From: Ardenticatenaceae bacterium
Lineage (GTDB): Bacteria > Chloroflexota > Anaerolineae > Promineifilales > Promineifilaceae
Length of the DNA: 58,427 nucleotides
NCBI GenBank assembly: GCA_020634495.1
Contig: JACKBR010000028.1
Coordinates: forward strand, 1 to 58,427
Direction: 5' to 3'
The stretch's first letter is position 1. The number at the start of each line of letters is the position of its first letter. Under the pieces are notes generated by a model. That model was not told the origin of the DNA, did no database searches, and saw only the letters and a program-made list of their open reading frames with translations. A program made the translations under genes and the position numbers. This document shows positions 17,721 to 27,270 of this stretch, one piece after another.

Positions 17721-17987
17721 CCAATATATTGCCTGTGGAAGTCCAGCCTGCATTCACCAGAAGGCTCACCTGTAGTAAGGAACATCAGGGTGCCCAGTTC
17801 GATAATTGTCAAAGAAGTCGTTTTCAAAATGAATTCCATATTTCGTATTGAAAAACCATATCTCAATCTATGACCGCGGTCTGCCACTAATGCTCGACGC
17901 TGAGTCGAAAATCGACAGGCAGAAAACAAAGTCATAAAGCAAGTCTGCTGGACTGAGATTGACTAAAGCTATTAAATACAGCCATGA

Positions 17988-18936
17988 TCAGCCATTCACC
18001 ATTAGCACCCCACGTATAAAAATCACCGGCATCAGCGCAACCCTAAATACGCGGGATAAAGCTGGCTGATCATTTTCCCAAATCAGTTCAAAGACTTTCA
18101 TGTCTACCGGAAGCATTTTTCATCCCCTGGTGCTTGCAGCCAAAAAGATAGTTAGGTAACCATCACGGGAAGCCATTTTTGGTGTATCAAACGCCTCGAC
18201 CTGATTCAACTGTGCATTTGCGTCAGCTATATTAAGTTGTCTCTTCCAAATCAAAAGGTAGACAGATTTCAAAATTAGACCCATCTTCTCGAAAAAAATT
18301 CTTCAATACGCACAAAAAAAACAATAAAATCTGGGGCCGTCTGAGACCACCAGGCTGATCATCTGCCAACCACCGGTCAGTTGCGTCATTTTCCCTGGTG
18401 GCTGAAATAAGATAGAGCCGCTTCTCCTGTAAACCAGAATCAAGCGTCGTCACCCCCACGTAAACAATTTTGTTTCCATCAGGTGATTAAAGCGCGGCCC
18501 AGTCTCATCTTCAGATGTCGCAAACGCTGAACACCAGAACCATCAAAGTATTCATCAACATAAAGCTCAAAATTCTGTATCACGATTTGATACAATGCAA
18601 TTTGGCTCCTGTCTGGCGACCAGGCTGGCCAAAATTTCGATGACTTCGAAGTCAGTTGCGAATTCATTTGTGTGGAGAGGTTGAGGCTAAAGATATGAAC
18701 ATTGTCCAGGCGATCATCAACACCATTGTTGTTTGCATTCAATGACTAGATGAAAAGACTAGCCAGCCACCAAAGGTAATCCGTGGGTGTAACTGATGAG
18801 TCGTCAGTTTCACAGGCGGTAACGGTGTTTTGCGTCGATATTGCTGTGCGTACTGATGGCGAGACAATGGCTTAACCTCTCTTCCCGCAATGGTATTAAG
18901 CAAGGTCAGATGTGATTTCAGCACTGCACCATCCAC
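17988..18936 (-). pseudogene. TolB/PD40-like beta-propeller gene, frameshifted remnant
   Basis: Pieces in different minus-strand frames line up as one protein with PD40 repeats. These are LHPRITFGGWLVFSS near 18760, FWPAWSPDRSQIALYQ near 18620, SPDGNKIVYVGVTTLD near 18470, and a tail containing MASRDGYLTIFLAAS near 18150. The SPD-(G/R)-x-I-x-(Y/F) pattern is typical of TolB-like WD40 propellers that bind peptides or glycans outside the cytoplasm. At least three frame changes separate the pieces and no signal peptide is evident. No ACGGCCGT octamer occurs between 17717 and 19085, unlike neighbouring coding DNA. The stretch 17721-17987 shows no gene. Confidence 0.55.
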
Positions 18937-19009
18937 TTTCGTTCAATTGACAAGTTAAATCAACGACACAACAAAAAATATAGGCAACCAACAGTTTTCT
19001 TTTAACTTT

Positions 19010-19905
19010 CTAAAAATCTTTGGGAGCCATTTCAACCTCTATCAAGAAAAGCGTCACTGAAAAATAATACCTGTGGAAGTCGGCAACGGCCGTATACCCA
19101 ATTTTCATAAATGTACTATTAGATACGGGATTGCCCAAAATTGGGGCAAAAAAGGTAATAAAACTGGAACCCATTTCATCCAAAAGCTGCTGGCTAAGTG
19201 TGACAACGCAGGCGGTGGCGTAACTACGACCGCGCAACGTGGCTGGTGGCAACCAGCGAAAACAGCACCCATGCTGTGCTGGCTGATTTCTGCCGCCATC
19301 GACACCGGCTCGCCTTGCTTCTTTGGTTCTGCTGCAAAAGAGGTCTCCGTTTTGCATTTTTTGCCGCGCTAAAAGTTCTGCCGACTCCAAATCATCTTGA
19401 ATATGCGCGTCTTCATGAAATGCCTGAATCCAGGCTACAACACGCTCAAAATCTTCTGCTAAGGCCGGGCGGAACTGGCCCGGCACGATATTGAGCGGAT
19501 TAACTGTGCGCAGCTCGAAGACACGACGGGTGCCAGGTTTGGGGGAACGGCCGTTTGCCAACTCCCACATCTTTGCCCAGGCATCGGCCACATTGGCTGG
19601 CCCCAGCACCGCAGGCACCGTCCAGCGGCCACCCGCCAATGCGCTGTTCAATGCTCCCAACCACCGGCTGGCACTGTTCCAACTGGCTGTACAGCACCAT
19701 TTTGCGCGGCGGCGTCATGAGCCGCGCCAACCAGTTCGCCACCATCCTCCACCACCGCCAAAACGGGCTGATTCCGCCGCCGGGTGCGCTCTGGCTCAGG
19801 CGAAAGGCAGCGCCCAGCATGAGGCCGTTCAGCACTTCGTTGGCTTCCAAATAGTCAAGGAGGTGTCCAAAAGCCAGCAGCATCGTTAAACGTGGTTACT
19901 TTCAT
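19010..19905 (-). pseudogene. GNAT-family N-acetyltransferase gene, frameshifted
   Basis: Translation begins at the ATG at 19905 (MKVTTFNDAAGF) and must change frame within about 20 codons to reach DYLEANEVLNGLML. Further breaks occur near 19550 and 19320. The C-terminal third has the acetyl-CoA loop region LRGRSYATACV followed by NSTFMKIGYTAVADFH, a clear GNAT pattern. The middle reads FRPALAEDFERVVAWIQAFH. Intact relatives are about 280 residues with an N-terminal domain before the GNAT fold. As with serS, each break looks like a small deletion. The substrate is unknown. A heptamer foldback repeat lies just upstream of its start. Confidence 0.65.
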
Positions 19906-19915
19906 GCCAACTTTT

Positions 19916-19983
19916 AGTGATAAGTGAAAGTGATAAGTAAAAAGAGACCACTTATCACTTTTCACTTTTTTACTTTCACTCGC
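19916..19983. repeat. Heptamer foldback repeat (AGTGAAA type)
   Basis: Units such as AGTGATA, AGTGAAA and AGTAAAA run at 7-base spacing from about 19916. A short spacer follows, and then the inverted form (ACTTATC, ACTTTTC, ACTTTC) to about 19983. The transcript could fold into a long A/U-rich hairpin. It lies between the GNAT gene and the end of the first ABC exporter gene. A close relative lies at 21861-21914. Confidence 0.7.
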
Positions 19984-20004
19984 TTCTTTTTTTCACTTCT
20001 TAGA

Positions 20005-21816
20005 TCATTCACAAAACTGCCGTTCGTACAGTTCGGGTTATGGTATACAGCCTCTTTTTGCGCCAGCAAATTTCATGGATGCCTTATTCAACGATACGGC
20101 CGTCCCGCACCACACAACCAAATCTGCCTGACGAATGGTGCTGAGCCGGCGATGATCATCGCGTGCGGCCTTGCAGCAGCCGCTCCAGCGCCTCCTGATG
20201 AGCGCTCGCGAGCGTAACCACATTGGCCGTCGCCTCGTCCAGAATGCAGGCGTGATCGGCCAGCACGGCGCGGGCACTTGCACGAGCTGCCGCCGACCCA
20301 ACGAGATGTTCACCCGCCTCCAAAAAATCTGCGGTCTCGTAGCCATCCGCAGCGCGGCAATAAATTGTGGGCGTTGGCTAATTTGGCAGCTGCACCGCCG
20401 CTTCCGCCGCCGCCTCATTGCCAAACGAATATTGTCGCCAATCGTGCCCGGAAAAGAGGAACGGGTCCTGCGACACGATGCCCGTCTGCGCCCGCAGCGA
20501 CTGCTGCTGCACCGCCTGCACGTCAATGCCATCAATCAGCACCTGCCCTTCGGTGGCGTCGTAAAACGGGCAATCAGGTTGGCAATAGAGCTTTTGCCTG
20601 CGCCGGTTGGCTCCCACCAGAGCCACCGTTCGCCCGGCGGCGATGTGCAGGTTGGGATGTTGTGCAGCACCTCTGGCGTTTCCGGTTTGGTAGCGGAACG
20701 AGACGTCCTTCAGCTCAACTTCGCCGCGCATCGCGAGGCATCTCGCTGGCGTCCGGCGCGTCGGCTACATGACGGCTCGGGTGTCGCGTCCAGGCGAATC
20801 ACCTGCTCCCCACCAGCCATCGCCGACTGCATCGTCGTGTACAGCTGGTACCAGCTCCTGAATCGGCTGGAAAATCGCGTCACGTAGGCCAGAAAAGCGA
20901 CCAGCATTACCCAGCGTCACCTCGCCCCCGGCTCACCGCCGCCGCCAAACCAGAGCACAACGGCCGTTGCCAGCATTCCCATAAACTCAATCGAGGGCAA
21001 AAAGACAAACGAGAGCGACATCGCATCCACGTGCGCCGTCTTGTTGGTTTCGTTGATGGCGTCAAACGGGCCTGGGCCACCTCTTCCTGGGCAAACGCCT
21101 GGATGACGCGCATTCCGGCAATGCCCTCGGCCAGATCGCCCACCACCGCCGCCACGCTGGAGCGCGTGCGCCGGAAGGCCACCTTGGCCCGCCGCGAGAA
21201 GATCACCGTCACCAGCACCATCAGCGGCAAAACGGTAAAAGTGATGAGCCAGGCGCGGACTCATCGACAGCATGACGATGATAATGCCAATCAGCACCAG
21301 CAAATCGCCAATCAGCGTGACGAGCCCCTGCGACAGCAAATCGTTGATGACAGCCACGTCGTTCATCACCCGCGAGACGGTGACGCCCACGATGTGGGTG
21401 TCGTGGTAGGCCAGCGGCAGCGCCTGCAAATGGCGGAACATGTGCTCACGCAAGTTGGCCAGCACCCGCTGCCCCACCCAGCCCAGCAAATAGCGCTGCC
21501 CGGCCGAAGCGACATACAGCAGCACAAACGCCCCGGCAATATAACTGGCTACACGAATCAGCCCTGGCGTATCTCCCTGGGCAATCGTTTCGTCGATGGC
21601 AATTTTCATCAGGTAAGGCACCAGCAGCGTCATGCCGGTAGCCAGCAGCATGAGCAGGGTGGCGAGGGTCATGTAACGGCCGTATGGCTTCAAATACGCC
21701 AGCATCCGCACCACCACCCGCTGGTTGAACAGCTTGCCTGCTTCTTCTTGTCCAAAGCGGTGCAATGCCCCGCGTGGCCCCATGTTCGGGCCGGTTGATC
21801 CGATTGAAAAACTCAT
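20005..21816 (-). pseudogene. ABC exporter half-transporter (permease-ATPase), frameshifted
   Basis: The gene starts at the ATG at 21816 (MSFSIGSTGPNMGPRGAL) behind GAGG. The six-helix exporter domain begins normally (LATLLMLLATGMTLLVPYL, AYHDTHIVGVTVSRVMND). The frame breaks near 21240, 20900, 20720, 20600, 20530 and 20390. The ATPase part is recognisable from ELKDVSFRYQTGN, GIVSQDPFLFSG and a C-terminal DGRIVE-like end near 20090. The last residues (LYHNLYERQFCE-like) end near 20005. Intact members are about 600 residues and work as homo- or heterodimers. The gene 83 bases upstream encodes a second half-transporter, so the two would form a heterodimeric exporter. The substrate is unknown. 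Confidence 0.8.
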
Positions 21817-21860
21817 GTTAAACCTCGTTTGCGAAAGTGTGCAAGTGCAAGGCGTGCGAG

Positions 21861-21914
21861 TCAATCTTTTTCACTTTTTACTTATCACTTTTCACTCGCC
21901 TACTCGCCTACTGG
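21861..21914. repeat. Heptamer repeat (TTTCACT type)
   Basis: A run of TCACTTT-like units is followed by two GCCTACT-like units at 7-base spacing. The segment CTTATCACTTTTCACT is shared with the repeat at 19916-19983 in the same orientation. The pair therefore flanks the ABC gene at 20005-21816 as direct repeats. It fills the gap between the two ABC genes and overlaps the last codons of the upstream one. Confidence 0.6.
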
Positions 21915-23723
21915 CAAACTCCTCTCCTGCGGCCTTAGCTGCTTGTTATAAATTTCCTGATAATGGCTCGACTCCGCCAGCAGCGCATCACAGTGTGCTG
22001 CGGCGACACCTACGCGTTCCAGCACCAGAATCAGGTCGGCGCGGCGTACGGTGCTCAGGCGGTGGGCGATGACGAAGGTAGGCCGTTCATCGTCTCCCCA
22101 GCGTCAGTCTGAATCAGCCGTCTGTTGTGTCCACGCTGGCCGTGGCGTCGTCCAAAATGAGATGGCGGATTGGCGCGCAGGGCGCGGGCAATGGCAATGC
22201 GCTGCTTCGCCCGCCAGAGAGCGTCGCCGCCCCCGCTCGCCCACGTGCGTCTCGTAGCCATCCGGCAGCTCGCTGATGAAGTCGTGCGCCTGCGCCGCTT
22301 TGGCCGCGGCAATAATCTCGTCTTGCGTGGCGTCCGGCTGGCTAAAGGCGATGTTTTCACCGATGGTGGTGGCAAAAAGCGTGGTCTCTTGCAGCACAAT
22401 GCCCATCTGGCTGCGCAGCGAGGCCAGCTTGATCTGGCGCAAATCATGGCCATCCACCAGCACCCGCCCACCCGTCGGGTCGTAAAAGCGGGGCAGTAAA
22501 TTCATGATGGTGGATTTGCCCGACCCGGTCGCGCCCAGCAGGGCAATCACCTGCCCCGGCTCGGCGGCAAAGTTGATGTTTTGCAGTACCCGGTGCCGCT
22601 TCAAGTAGCCAAACGACACCTCCTCAAACTGCACCTGGCCTTTGATTTTTGGCAGATCAATGGCATTTGGCGCGTCCTTCACGTCGGGAATCTGATCCAA
22701 AATTTCGAAGATACGCTCGCCGGAGGCGGAGGCCATGATGATGGCGGGCAGCACCAGCCCGATGCGGCGCACCGGGGTGGTGAGCTGGCCCAGGTAGGTG
22801 GTGAAGGCCACCAGTTCGCCCAGCGTCAGCTGATTTTGGGTCACCAGCCAGCCGCCGTAGCCAATGACGGCCACAGTGCCCAAATTGGCAATCAGGTCCA
22901 TCATGGGAATGTTGATCGCTTGCAGCCGGGAGGAGAGTGCCGAAAGATTAAACCAGGTTTCGTTTTGGTTCACAAAACGGCCGATTTCCGCATCCTCCTG
23001 GGCAAACGCCTTCACCACCCGCGCCCCGCGTAAATTTTGCTCCAGGTTGGTGGTGAGCACCGCCAGCTGATCCTGAATCGCCAGGGAGAGCGGACGGAAG
23101 CGGCGGCCAAAGCTCAGCGAGCGCCACAGCAGCAGCGGCAGGGTGAGCATCACCAGAAAAGCCAAATTGGGACTCATGATGAAAAGGACAACGGCCGTTG
23201 TCACCAGCAAAAATACGCCGTCCACAATGCGAAACGCGGCCCGCCCGGTGAGGAAGCGAATCCGCTCACGTCCTGAATGGCGCGGGAGAGCAGCTGGCCC
23301 GTCTCGGTGCGGTCGTGGTAGGAAAAGGGCAGCACGGTGAGCTTGTTCTGAATTTCGTTGCGCAGGTCGTAGGCGACGGTTTGGGAAGCCACCTCGGTCC
23401 AGCGCCCCTGGTAGTAGGTGAAAATGCCTTTGATCAGCGTCAGTCCCAGCAAGGCCAGCACCGACCAGCCCAAAAAGCCAATCTCCTGCTGGCGAATGCC
23501 CCGGTCGATGATGAGCCGGATAAATTGGGGAATAATCAGGCTGAGCACGCCAATGATAATCATGGTGGCGTAGGTGCCAATGACGAGGTTGCGCGATATT
23601 TACCGTTGCCGTCAACGCCGCAACTTCTGTCCGCGCCAAAGTGAGTTCTGGCGTCGGCGCAGGCAGCTCCGCACAGGCGATGAGCAAGCAAAGCATGAGG
23701 CAAACAAGAGGAAAAGATTTCAT
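21900..23723 (-). pseudogene. ABC exporter half-transporter with lipoprotein-like 5' end, frameshifted
   Basis: The ATG at 23723 has a strong AGGAAAGGAG site, but its first 40 codons encode a lipoprotein signal (MKSFPLVCLMLCLLIACAE) rather than an exporter start. The exporter sequence appears in another frame from about 23600 (GTYATMIIIGVLSLIIP), so the normal first 30-40 exporter residues seem to be missing. The frame changes again near 23265. The region 23230-22200 is intact, with LRGARVVKAFAQEDAEI, Walker A GATGSGKST and the Q-loop GIVLQETTLFA. The signature, Walker B and C-terminus are spread over two frames to about 21900. It probably paired with the half-transporter downstream. Confidence 0.75.
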
Positions 23724-23807
23724 GACCGGACTCCTTTCCTCAGAATTATACAGCGCAGCGTCCGACTTTCTCATCTGCAAGCAGACGATTGCCATTCGTT
23801 TAGCCGA

Positions 23808-24236
23808 TCAACTTTCGCCCAGCCGCTGTCGCACCGGATGGCCTTCCTTAAGCTGGAGCAAGTCCCACAGATTGCCGTACAAATCGGCAAAGACGGCAAC
23901 GGTGCCGTACTCCGCTTCCTTCGGTTCGCGGATGAACTGGATGCCTTTGGCCCGCATCGCCTCGTAGTCGCGCCAGAAGTCGTCGGTGTGCAGGAAGAGG
24001 AAAACGCGCCCGCCCGTCTGGTTGCCGATGAACGGCTCCTGCTCTGGCTTTGAAGCACGGGCCAGCAAAATTGTGGTGCCGTGCGATCCGGGCGGAGCCA
24101 CCACCACCCAGCGCTTGTCCTGCTCCGGCTGGTAGGTGTCTTCAATGAGGCTGAAATTGAGCTTTTCGGTGTAAAAGGCAATCGCTTCGTCGTAGTCGCG
24201 CACAACCAGGGCAATGTGGATGATTTCTTGCTTCAT
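23808..24236 (-). CDS. VOC (glyoxalase/bleomycin resistance/dioxygenase) family protein
   Basis: 142 residues making two beta-alpha-beta-beta-beta modules. Module 1 opens with IIHIALVVRDYDEAIAFY, where H7 is the usual metal ligand. Module 2 has VFLFLHTDDFWRDYEAM and ends AVFADLYGNLWDLLQL, in which a ligand is normally found near the last strand. Such proteins bind a divalent metal and act in the cytoplasm on diverse small molecules; no substrate can be assigned. It lies 33 bases after lutC and may be the last gene of that operon. It marks the point where intact genes resume after the frameshifted block. Confidence 0.9.
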   Translation of the reverse strand: MKQEIIHIALVVRDYDEAIAFYTEKLNFSLIEDTYQPEQDKRWVVVAPPGSHGTTILLARASKPEQEPFIGNQTGGRVFLFLHTDDFWRDYEAMRAKGIQFIREPKEAEYGTVAVFADLYGNLWDLLQLKEGHPVRQRLGES

Positions 24237-24269
24237 AGGGCAGTTCCTTAACAGCCACAGATGTTTTCT

Positions 24270-24941
24270 CTATGAGGAGGATGGGAAGTCCTGGGGGTCA
24301 GCCAGCAGCACCAGGTGCAGCTCACGCGGGCCGTGCATTCCCATCACAAGCTGCATGGCGATATCGGCGGTGCGGCTGGGGCCAGTGATGATGGCAATGT
24401 TGCTGTGCTGGCGGGTTTGTGCCAGGCCAGCCGCTTTTTGCGCCGCCCACCAGCTTTCCAAATCAGGCACGATCTGGTCAGCAGTAATGACCGCAATGTG
24501 AACCGGGGGCAAAAGTGAGGAAGCGCGGAAACGGCCGTTACCACTCAGCATCACAATACTCCCCGTTGCCGCCAAAGCAGCATCCACGCCAGTTAACCCT
24601 ACGCGCACAGTGGCATCCTGCCCCACGCGAGCAATGTTGGCCGCGTCCAGCGCCTCGGCTAACCCAGGCAGGGAAATGTGTTTTAAATCCCAACTGGAAA
24701 TGGCTGAATCGCGCCCGACAAGCTGCAAGATTTTGGCAATGGCGGCTTTGCTGCTCTCGGCTTCGTAGATTTGGCAGGCGGCTTTTTGTGCTTCGTGGAT
24801 GAAACGGCCGTACAAAACGTCTGGCGATAGGTCATCAAGGGGCACGATGTGCCGGTGATTTTGGGGCGGGGTAATGTGGGGAAACGGCCGTTCCTTCCCT
24901 TGCCGCAGCTTGCCTAAAATTTGCTCTCGACTGCTCATCAA
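24270..24941 (-). CDS. lutC: Lactate utilization protein C (LUD domain)
   Basis: 223 residues with the LUD fold. Key signs are the central AALAATGSIVMLSG segment and the terminal GPSRTADIAMQLVMGMHGP, which is diagnostic for LutC/YkgG. LutC works with LutA and LutB in the iron-sulfur L-lactate dehydrogenase complex that oxidises lactate to pyruvate in the cytoplasm. The gene follows lutB by 73 bases, the gap holding a CTGCG repeat piece. The order P450, lutA, lutB, lutC, VOC on one strand suggests co-transcription. The length is typical. Confidence 0.93.
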   Translation of the reverse strand: MMSSREQILGKLRQGKERPFPHITPPQNHRHIVPLDDLSPDVLYGRFIHEAQKAACQIYEAESSKAAIAKILQLVGRDSAISSWDLKHISLPGLAEALDAANIARVGQDATVRVGLTGVDAALAATGSIVMLSGNGRFRASSLLPPVHIAVITADQIVPDLESWWAAQKAAGLAQTRQHSNIAIITGPSRTADIAMQLVMGMHGPRELHLVLLADPQDFPSSS

Positions 24942-24984
24942 ATTCCTCTAAAAAATTCTCGCGCACAGGTGAAAGACGTAAAGC

Positions 24985-25014
24985 AAAAGAAAATCTGCGC
25001 CACTCTGCGGATAA
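24985..25014. repeat. Short CTGCG-type intergenic repeat piece
   Basis: The lutB-lutC gap contains AAATCTGCGCCACTCTGCGG followed by ATAATC. It closely resembles the right half of the foldback at 42450-42520, so it looks like a solo half of the same repeat family. Confidence 0.5.
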
Positions 25015-26415
25015 TCATTTCTTCTCACGCTCCTGCCAAAGCTGGTGGAACGATTTGGGCGCAAATTTGGGCGTGGTGCGATGCTTTGTCCAGCCACCCA
25101 GCGGCCCCGGCAGCGCTTTTGGCTTGAGCAAATTAATCGCTCGCGACGCCACCTTGCCGCCAAAACGAAAACGGCTCGGGGACCGGGTGCCAAAGGCCCA
25201 CGCCTTCATCCCCAGGTTCCAAACAGTGTCGCTTTGGCCCCGCTGCACCAGCTCATGACGCAGATCGAGCAACATGCGGGGAATGTCGATGTCCACCGGG
25301 CAAACCTGCTTGCACATGCCGCACAGGGTGCTGGCGTATGGCAGGGGACTGGCGTTTTCTAGCCCGGTAAGCAGGGGGGTCACCACCGCGCCAATCGGCC
25401 CAGAGTAGACCCAACCGTAGGCGTGGCCCCCGGCTGCCTGGTAAACCGGGCAACCGTTTAAGCAAGCCCCGCAGCGCAGGCAGGCCAGCGCTTCGGCATA
25501 GGCCGAGTTGTAAATTTGGGAACGGCCGTTATCCACAAAAATCACGTAGACATGCTCCGGGCCATCGGCCTCCTCTGGCTGGCGCGGCCCGTTGACAATT
25601 TGGGTGTAAACAGCCATCTGTTGACCGGTAGCGCTGCGCGGCAGCACCTGGGTTAGCAGCGCATAATCGGCCACGGTTGGCGCGATTTTTTCTATGCCGA
25701 CCAGGGCAACATGAACGCGGGGCAGGCTGGTAACCATACGGCCGTTCCCCTCGTTGGTCACCAAACAAATGGAGCCTGTTTCTGCCAAAATAAAATTGCC
25801 GCCAGAGACGCCCATGTCGGCGGCTAAAAACCGCTGGCGCAGCGTTTCACGGGCAAATTGGGTCATTTCATTGACGTCATCGGTGGGCGGCATGTTGGCC
25901 CTGGCAATGAGCAAATCGCGGATGCTTTCTTTGGATTTGTGGATGATGGGGGCGACGATGTGGCTGGGCGTTTCTGCGCCAAGCTGCACAATGTATTCGC
26001 CCAAATCGGTCTCCAGCACGTCGATTTGGGCCGCTTCCAGCGCCTGGTTTAGCCCCACCTCTTCGGTGACCATGCTTTTGCTTTTGACCACGGAGCGCAC
26101 GTCGTGCCGCTGGGCAATCTCCAAGACGTGCCGGTTGGCTTCGGCCGCGTCTGCTGCCCACAGCACCTGGATGCCGTTGGCCTGCATGTTGGCTTCGGCT
26201 TGCTCCAGCAAGTCGGGCAAATTGTTGAGCGCATACCGTTTGATGGCGGCTGCCTGCTGGCGCAGGGTCTGGCCATGCTCCTGGCTAACGGCAAACATGG
26301 CGGCCTGTCGTTTGGTAAAGGCTGACTGGGTGCCAGTGGCAACGGCCGTTTGCAAATCTGCGTCGTTAATGGCAATCCGCGCCGTCGGGATGAAATTGTT
26401 CGCCTGAACCTTCAT
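25015..26415 (-). CDS. lutB: Lactate utilization iron-sulfur protein B
   Basis: 466 residues from the ATG at 26415; a GTG one codon earlier is possible. Residues about 60-300 form a LUD domain (VVKSKSMVTEEVGLN, GNFILAETGSICLVTNEGN). Two 4Fe-4S motifs follow: CLRCGACLNGCPVYQ and CGMCKQVCPVDIDI. A C-terminal tail of about 80 residues (FGTRSPSRFRFGGK) is typical of LutB. It is the electron-carrying subunit of the LutABC L-lactate oxidation complex. It lies 12 bases after lutA, so the two genes are very likely translated from one mRNA. Confidence 0.95.
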   Translation of the reverse strand: MKVQANNFIPTARIAINDADLQTAVATGTQSAFTKRQAAMFAVSQEHGQTLRQQAAAIKRYALNNLPDLLEQAEANMQANGIQVLWAADAAEANRHVLEIAQRHDVRSVVKSKSMVTEEVGLNQALEAAQIDVLETDLGEYIVQLGAETPSHIVAPIIHKSKESIRDLLIARANMPPTDDVNEMTQFARETLRQRFLAADMGVSGGNFILAETGSICLVTNEGNGRMVTSLPRVHVALVGIEKIAPTVADYALLTQVLPRSATGQQMAVYTQIVNGPRQPEEADGPEHVYVIFVDNGRSQIYNSAYAEALACLRCGACLNGCPVYQAAGGHAYGWVYSGPIGAVVTPLLTGLENASPLPYASTLCGMCKQVCPVDIDIPRMLLDLRHELVQRGQSDTVWNLGMKAWAFGTRSPSRFRFGGKVASRAINLLKPKALPGPLGGWTKHRTTPKFAPKSFHQLWQEREKK

Positions 26416-26427
26416 CACATCTGTGTC

Positions 26428-27189
26428 CTATTTTCCCATGCTTTCGGCCAACACGTCGGCAATGTGGCGCACGCACGGCCGTTTGCCTTGTTGCGCCAGC
26501 CCGCCGTTCATGTGCAGCAGGCAGCTAATGTCGCCGGTAACGACACAATCGGCACCGCTTTCAGCGATGTTTGCCAGCTTTTTGCGCAGCATTGCCCCGC
26601 TCACATCGGCCATCTTAACGGCAAACAGGCCGCCAAAGCCGCAGCAAATCTCGCTGTCGGGCCACGGCTGCACGGTGAGGTTTTCTATGCTGTTTAGAAC
26701 TGTTTCGGCGGCGTTTTTCAGGTTGAGCAGTCGAAGTCCGTGGCAGGCATGGTGGCAAACGGCCGTTTGTGCCTGCGGCAACGTCGCCTGCAAATCAGTG
26801 ATGCCCAATCCGTCAACAATAAATTCGCTAAATTCCCAGGTGATGCCCGCCAACCGCTCCGCCTCGGCCAGCAAGGTTGGCTCATCGGCAAAAAGGCGCG
26901 GAAATTCATGGCGCACCATCGCCGCGCAGGAGCCAGACGGGGTAACAATCACCTCGGCTTCGCGGAACGTGTTGATGAAATGGTGGGCTACCTGCCGCGC
27001 TTCGTCGCGGTAGCCAGCGTTAAAGGCAGGCTGGCCGCAGCAGGTTTGGCCTGCGGGAAAATCTACCGCCACGCCCAGGCGCTCCAGCACGTCCACCACA
27101 GACAGGCCCGTTTGGGGGGAGAGCATATCCACCATGCAGGTAACAAAAAGGGAGACACGTTTTTCTTTTGGGGATGGCCTGTCAATCAT
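26428..27189 (-). CDS. lutA: Lactate utilization protein A (CCG-domain Fe-S oxidoreductase)
   Basis: About 253 residues from the ATG at 27189; a GTG two codons earlier (27195) is possible and neither has a strong ribosome site. Two cysteine-rich CCG domains are present: TCCGQPAFNAGYRDEA in the first half and CCGFGGLFAVK in the second, typical of LutA/GlpC-type subunits that bind Fe-S clusters and pass electrons to the membrane quinone pool. TPSGSCAAMVRHEFP is another conserved piece. It is the first gene of lutABC, 75 bases downstream of the P450 gene. Confidence 0.95.
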   Translation of the reverse strand: MIDRPSPKEKRVSLFVTCMVDMLSPQTGLSVVDVLERLGVAVDFPAGQTCCGQPAFNAGYRDEARQVAHHFINTFREAEVIVTPSGSCAAMVRHEFPRLFADEPTLLAEAERLAGITWEFSEFIVDGLGITDLQATLPQAQTAVCHHACHGLRLLNLKNAAETVLNSIENLTVQPWPDSEICCGFGGLFAVKMADVSGAMLRKKLANIAESGADCVVTGDISCLLHMNGGLAQQGKRPCVRHIADVLAESMGK

Positions 27190-27270
27190 TTTCACAATTC
27201 GCAGTTTCTTTTAGGGATGCTGAGGCAGTCAGCCATTCAGCCGGGCCGTTAAACGGCCTTTGCGCCAACC

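Noticed and set aside
16037..23723. Insertion sequence or phage causing the broken gene block
   Set aside because: No transposase, integrase, terminal inverted repeats or target duplications were seen; the breaks are small indels.
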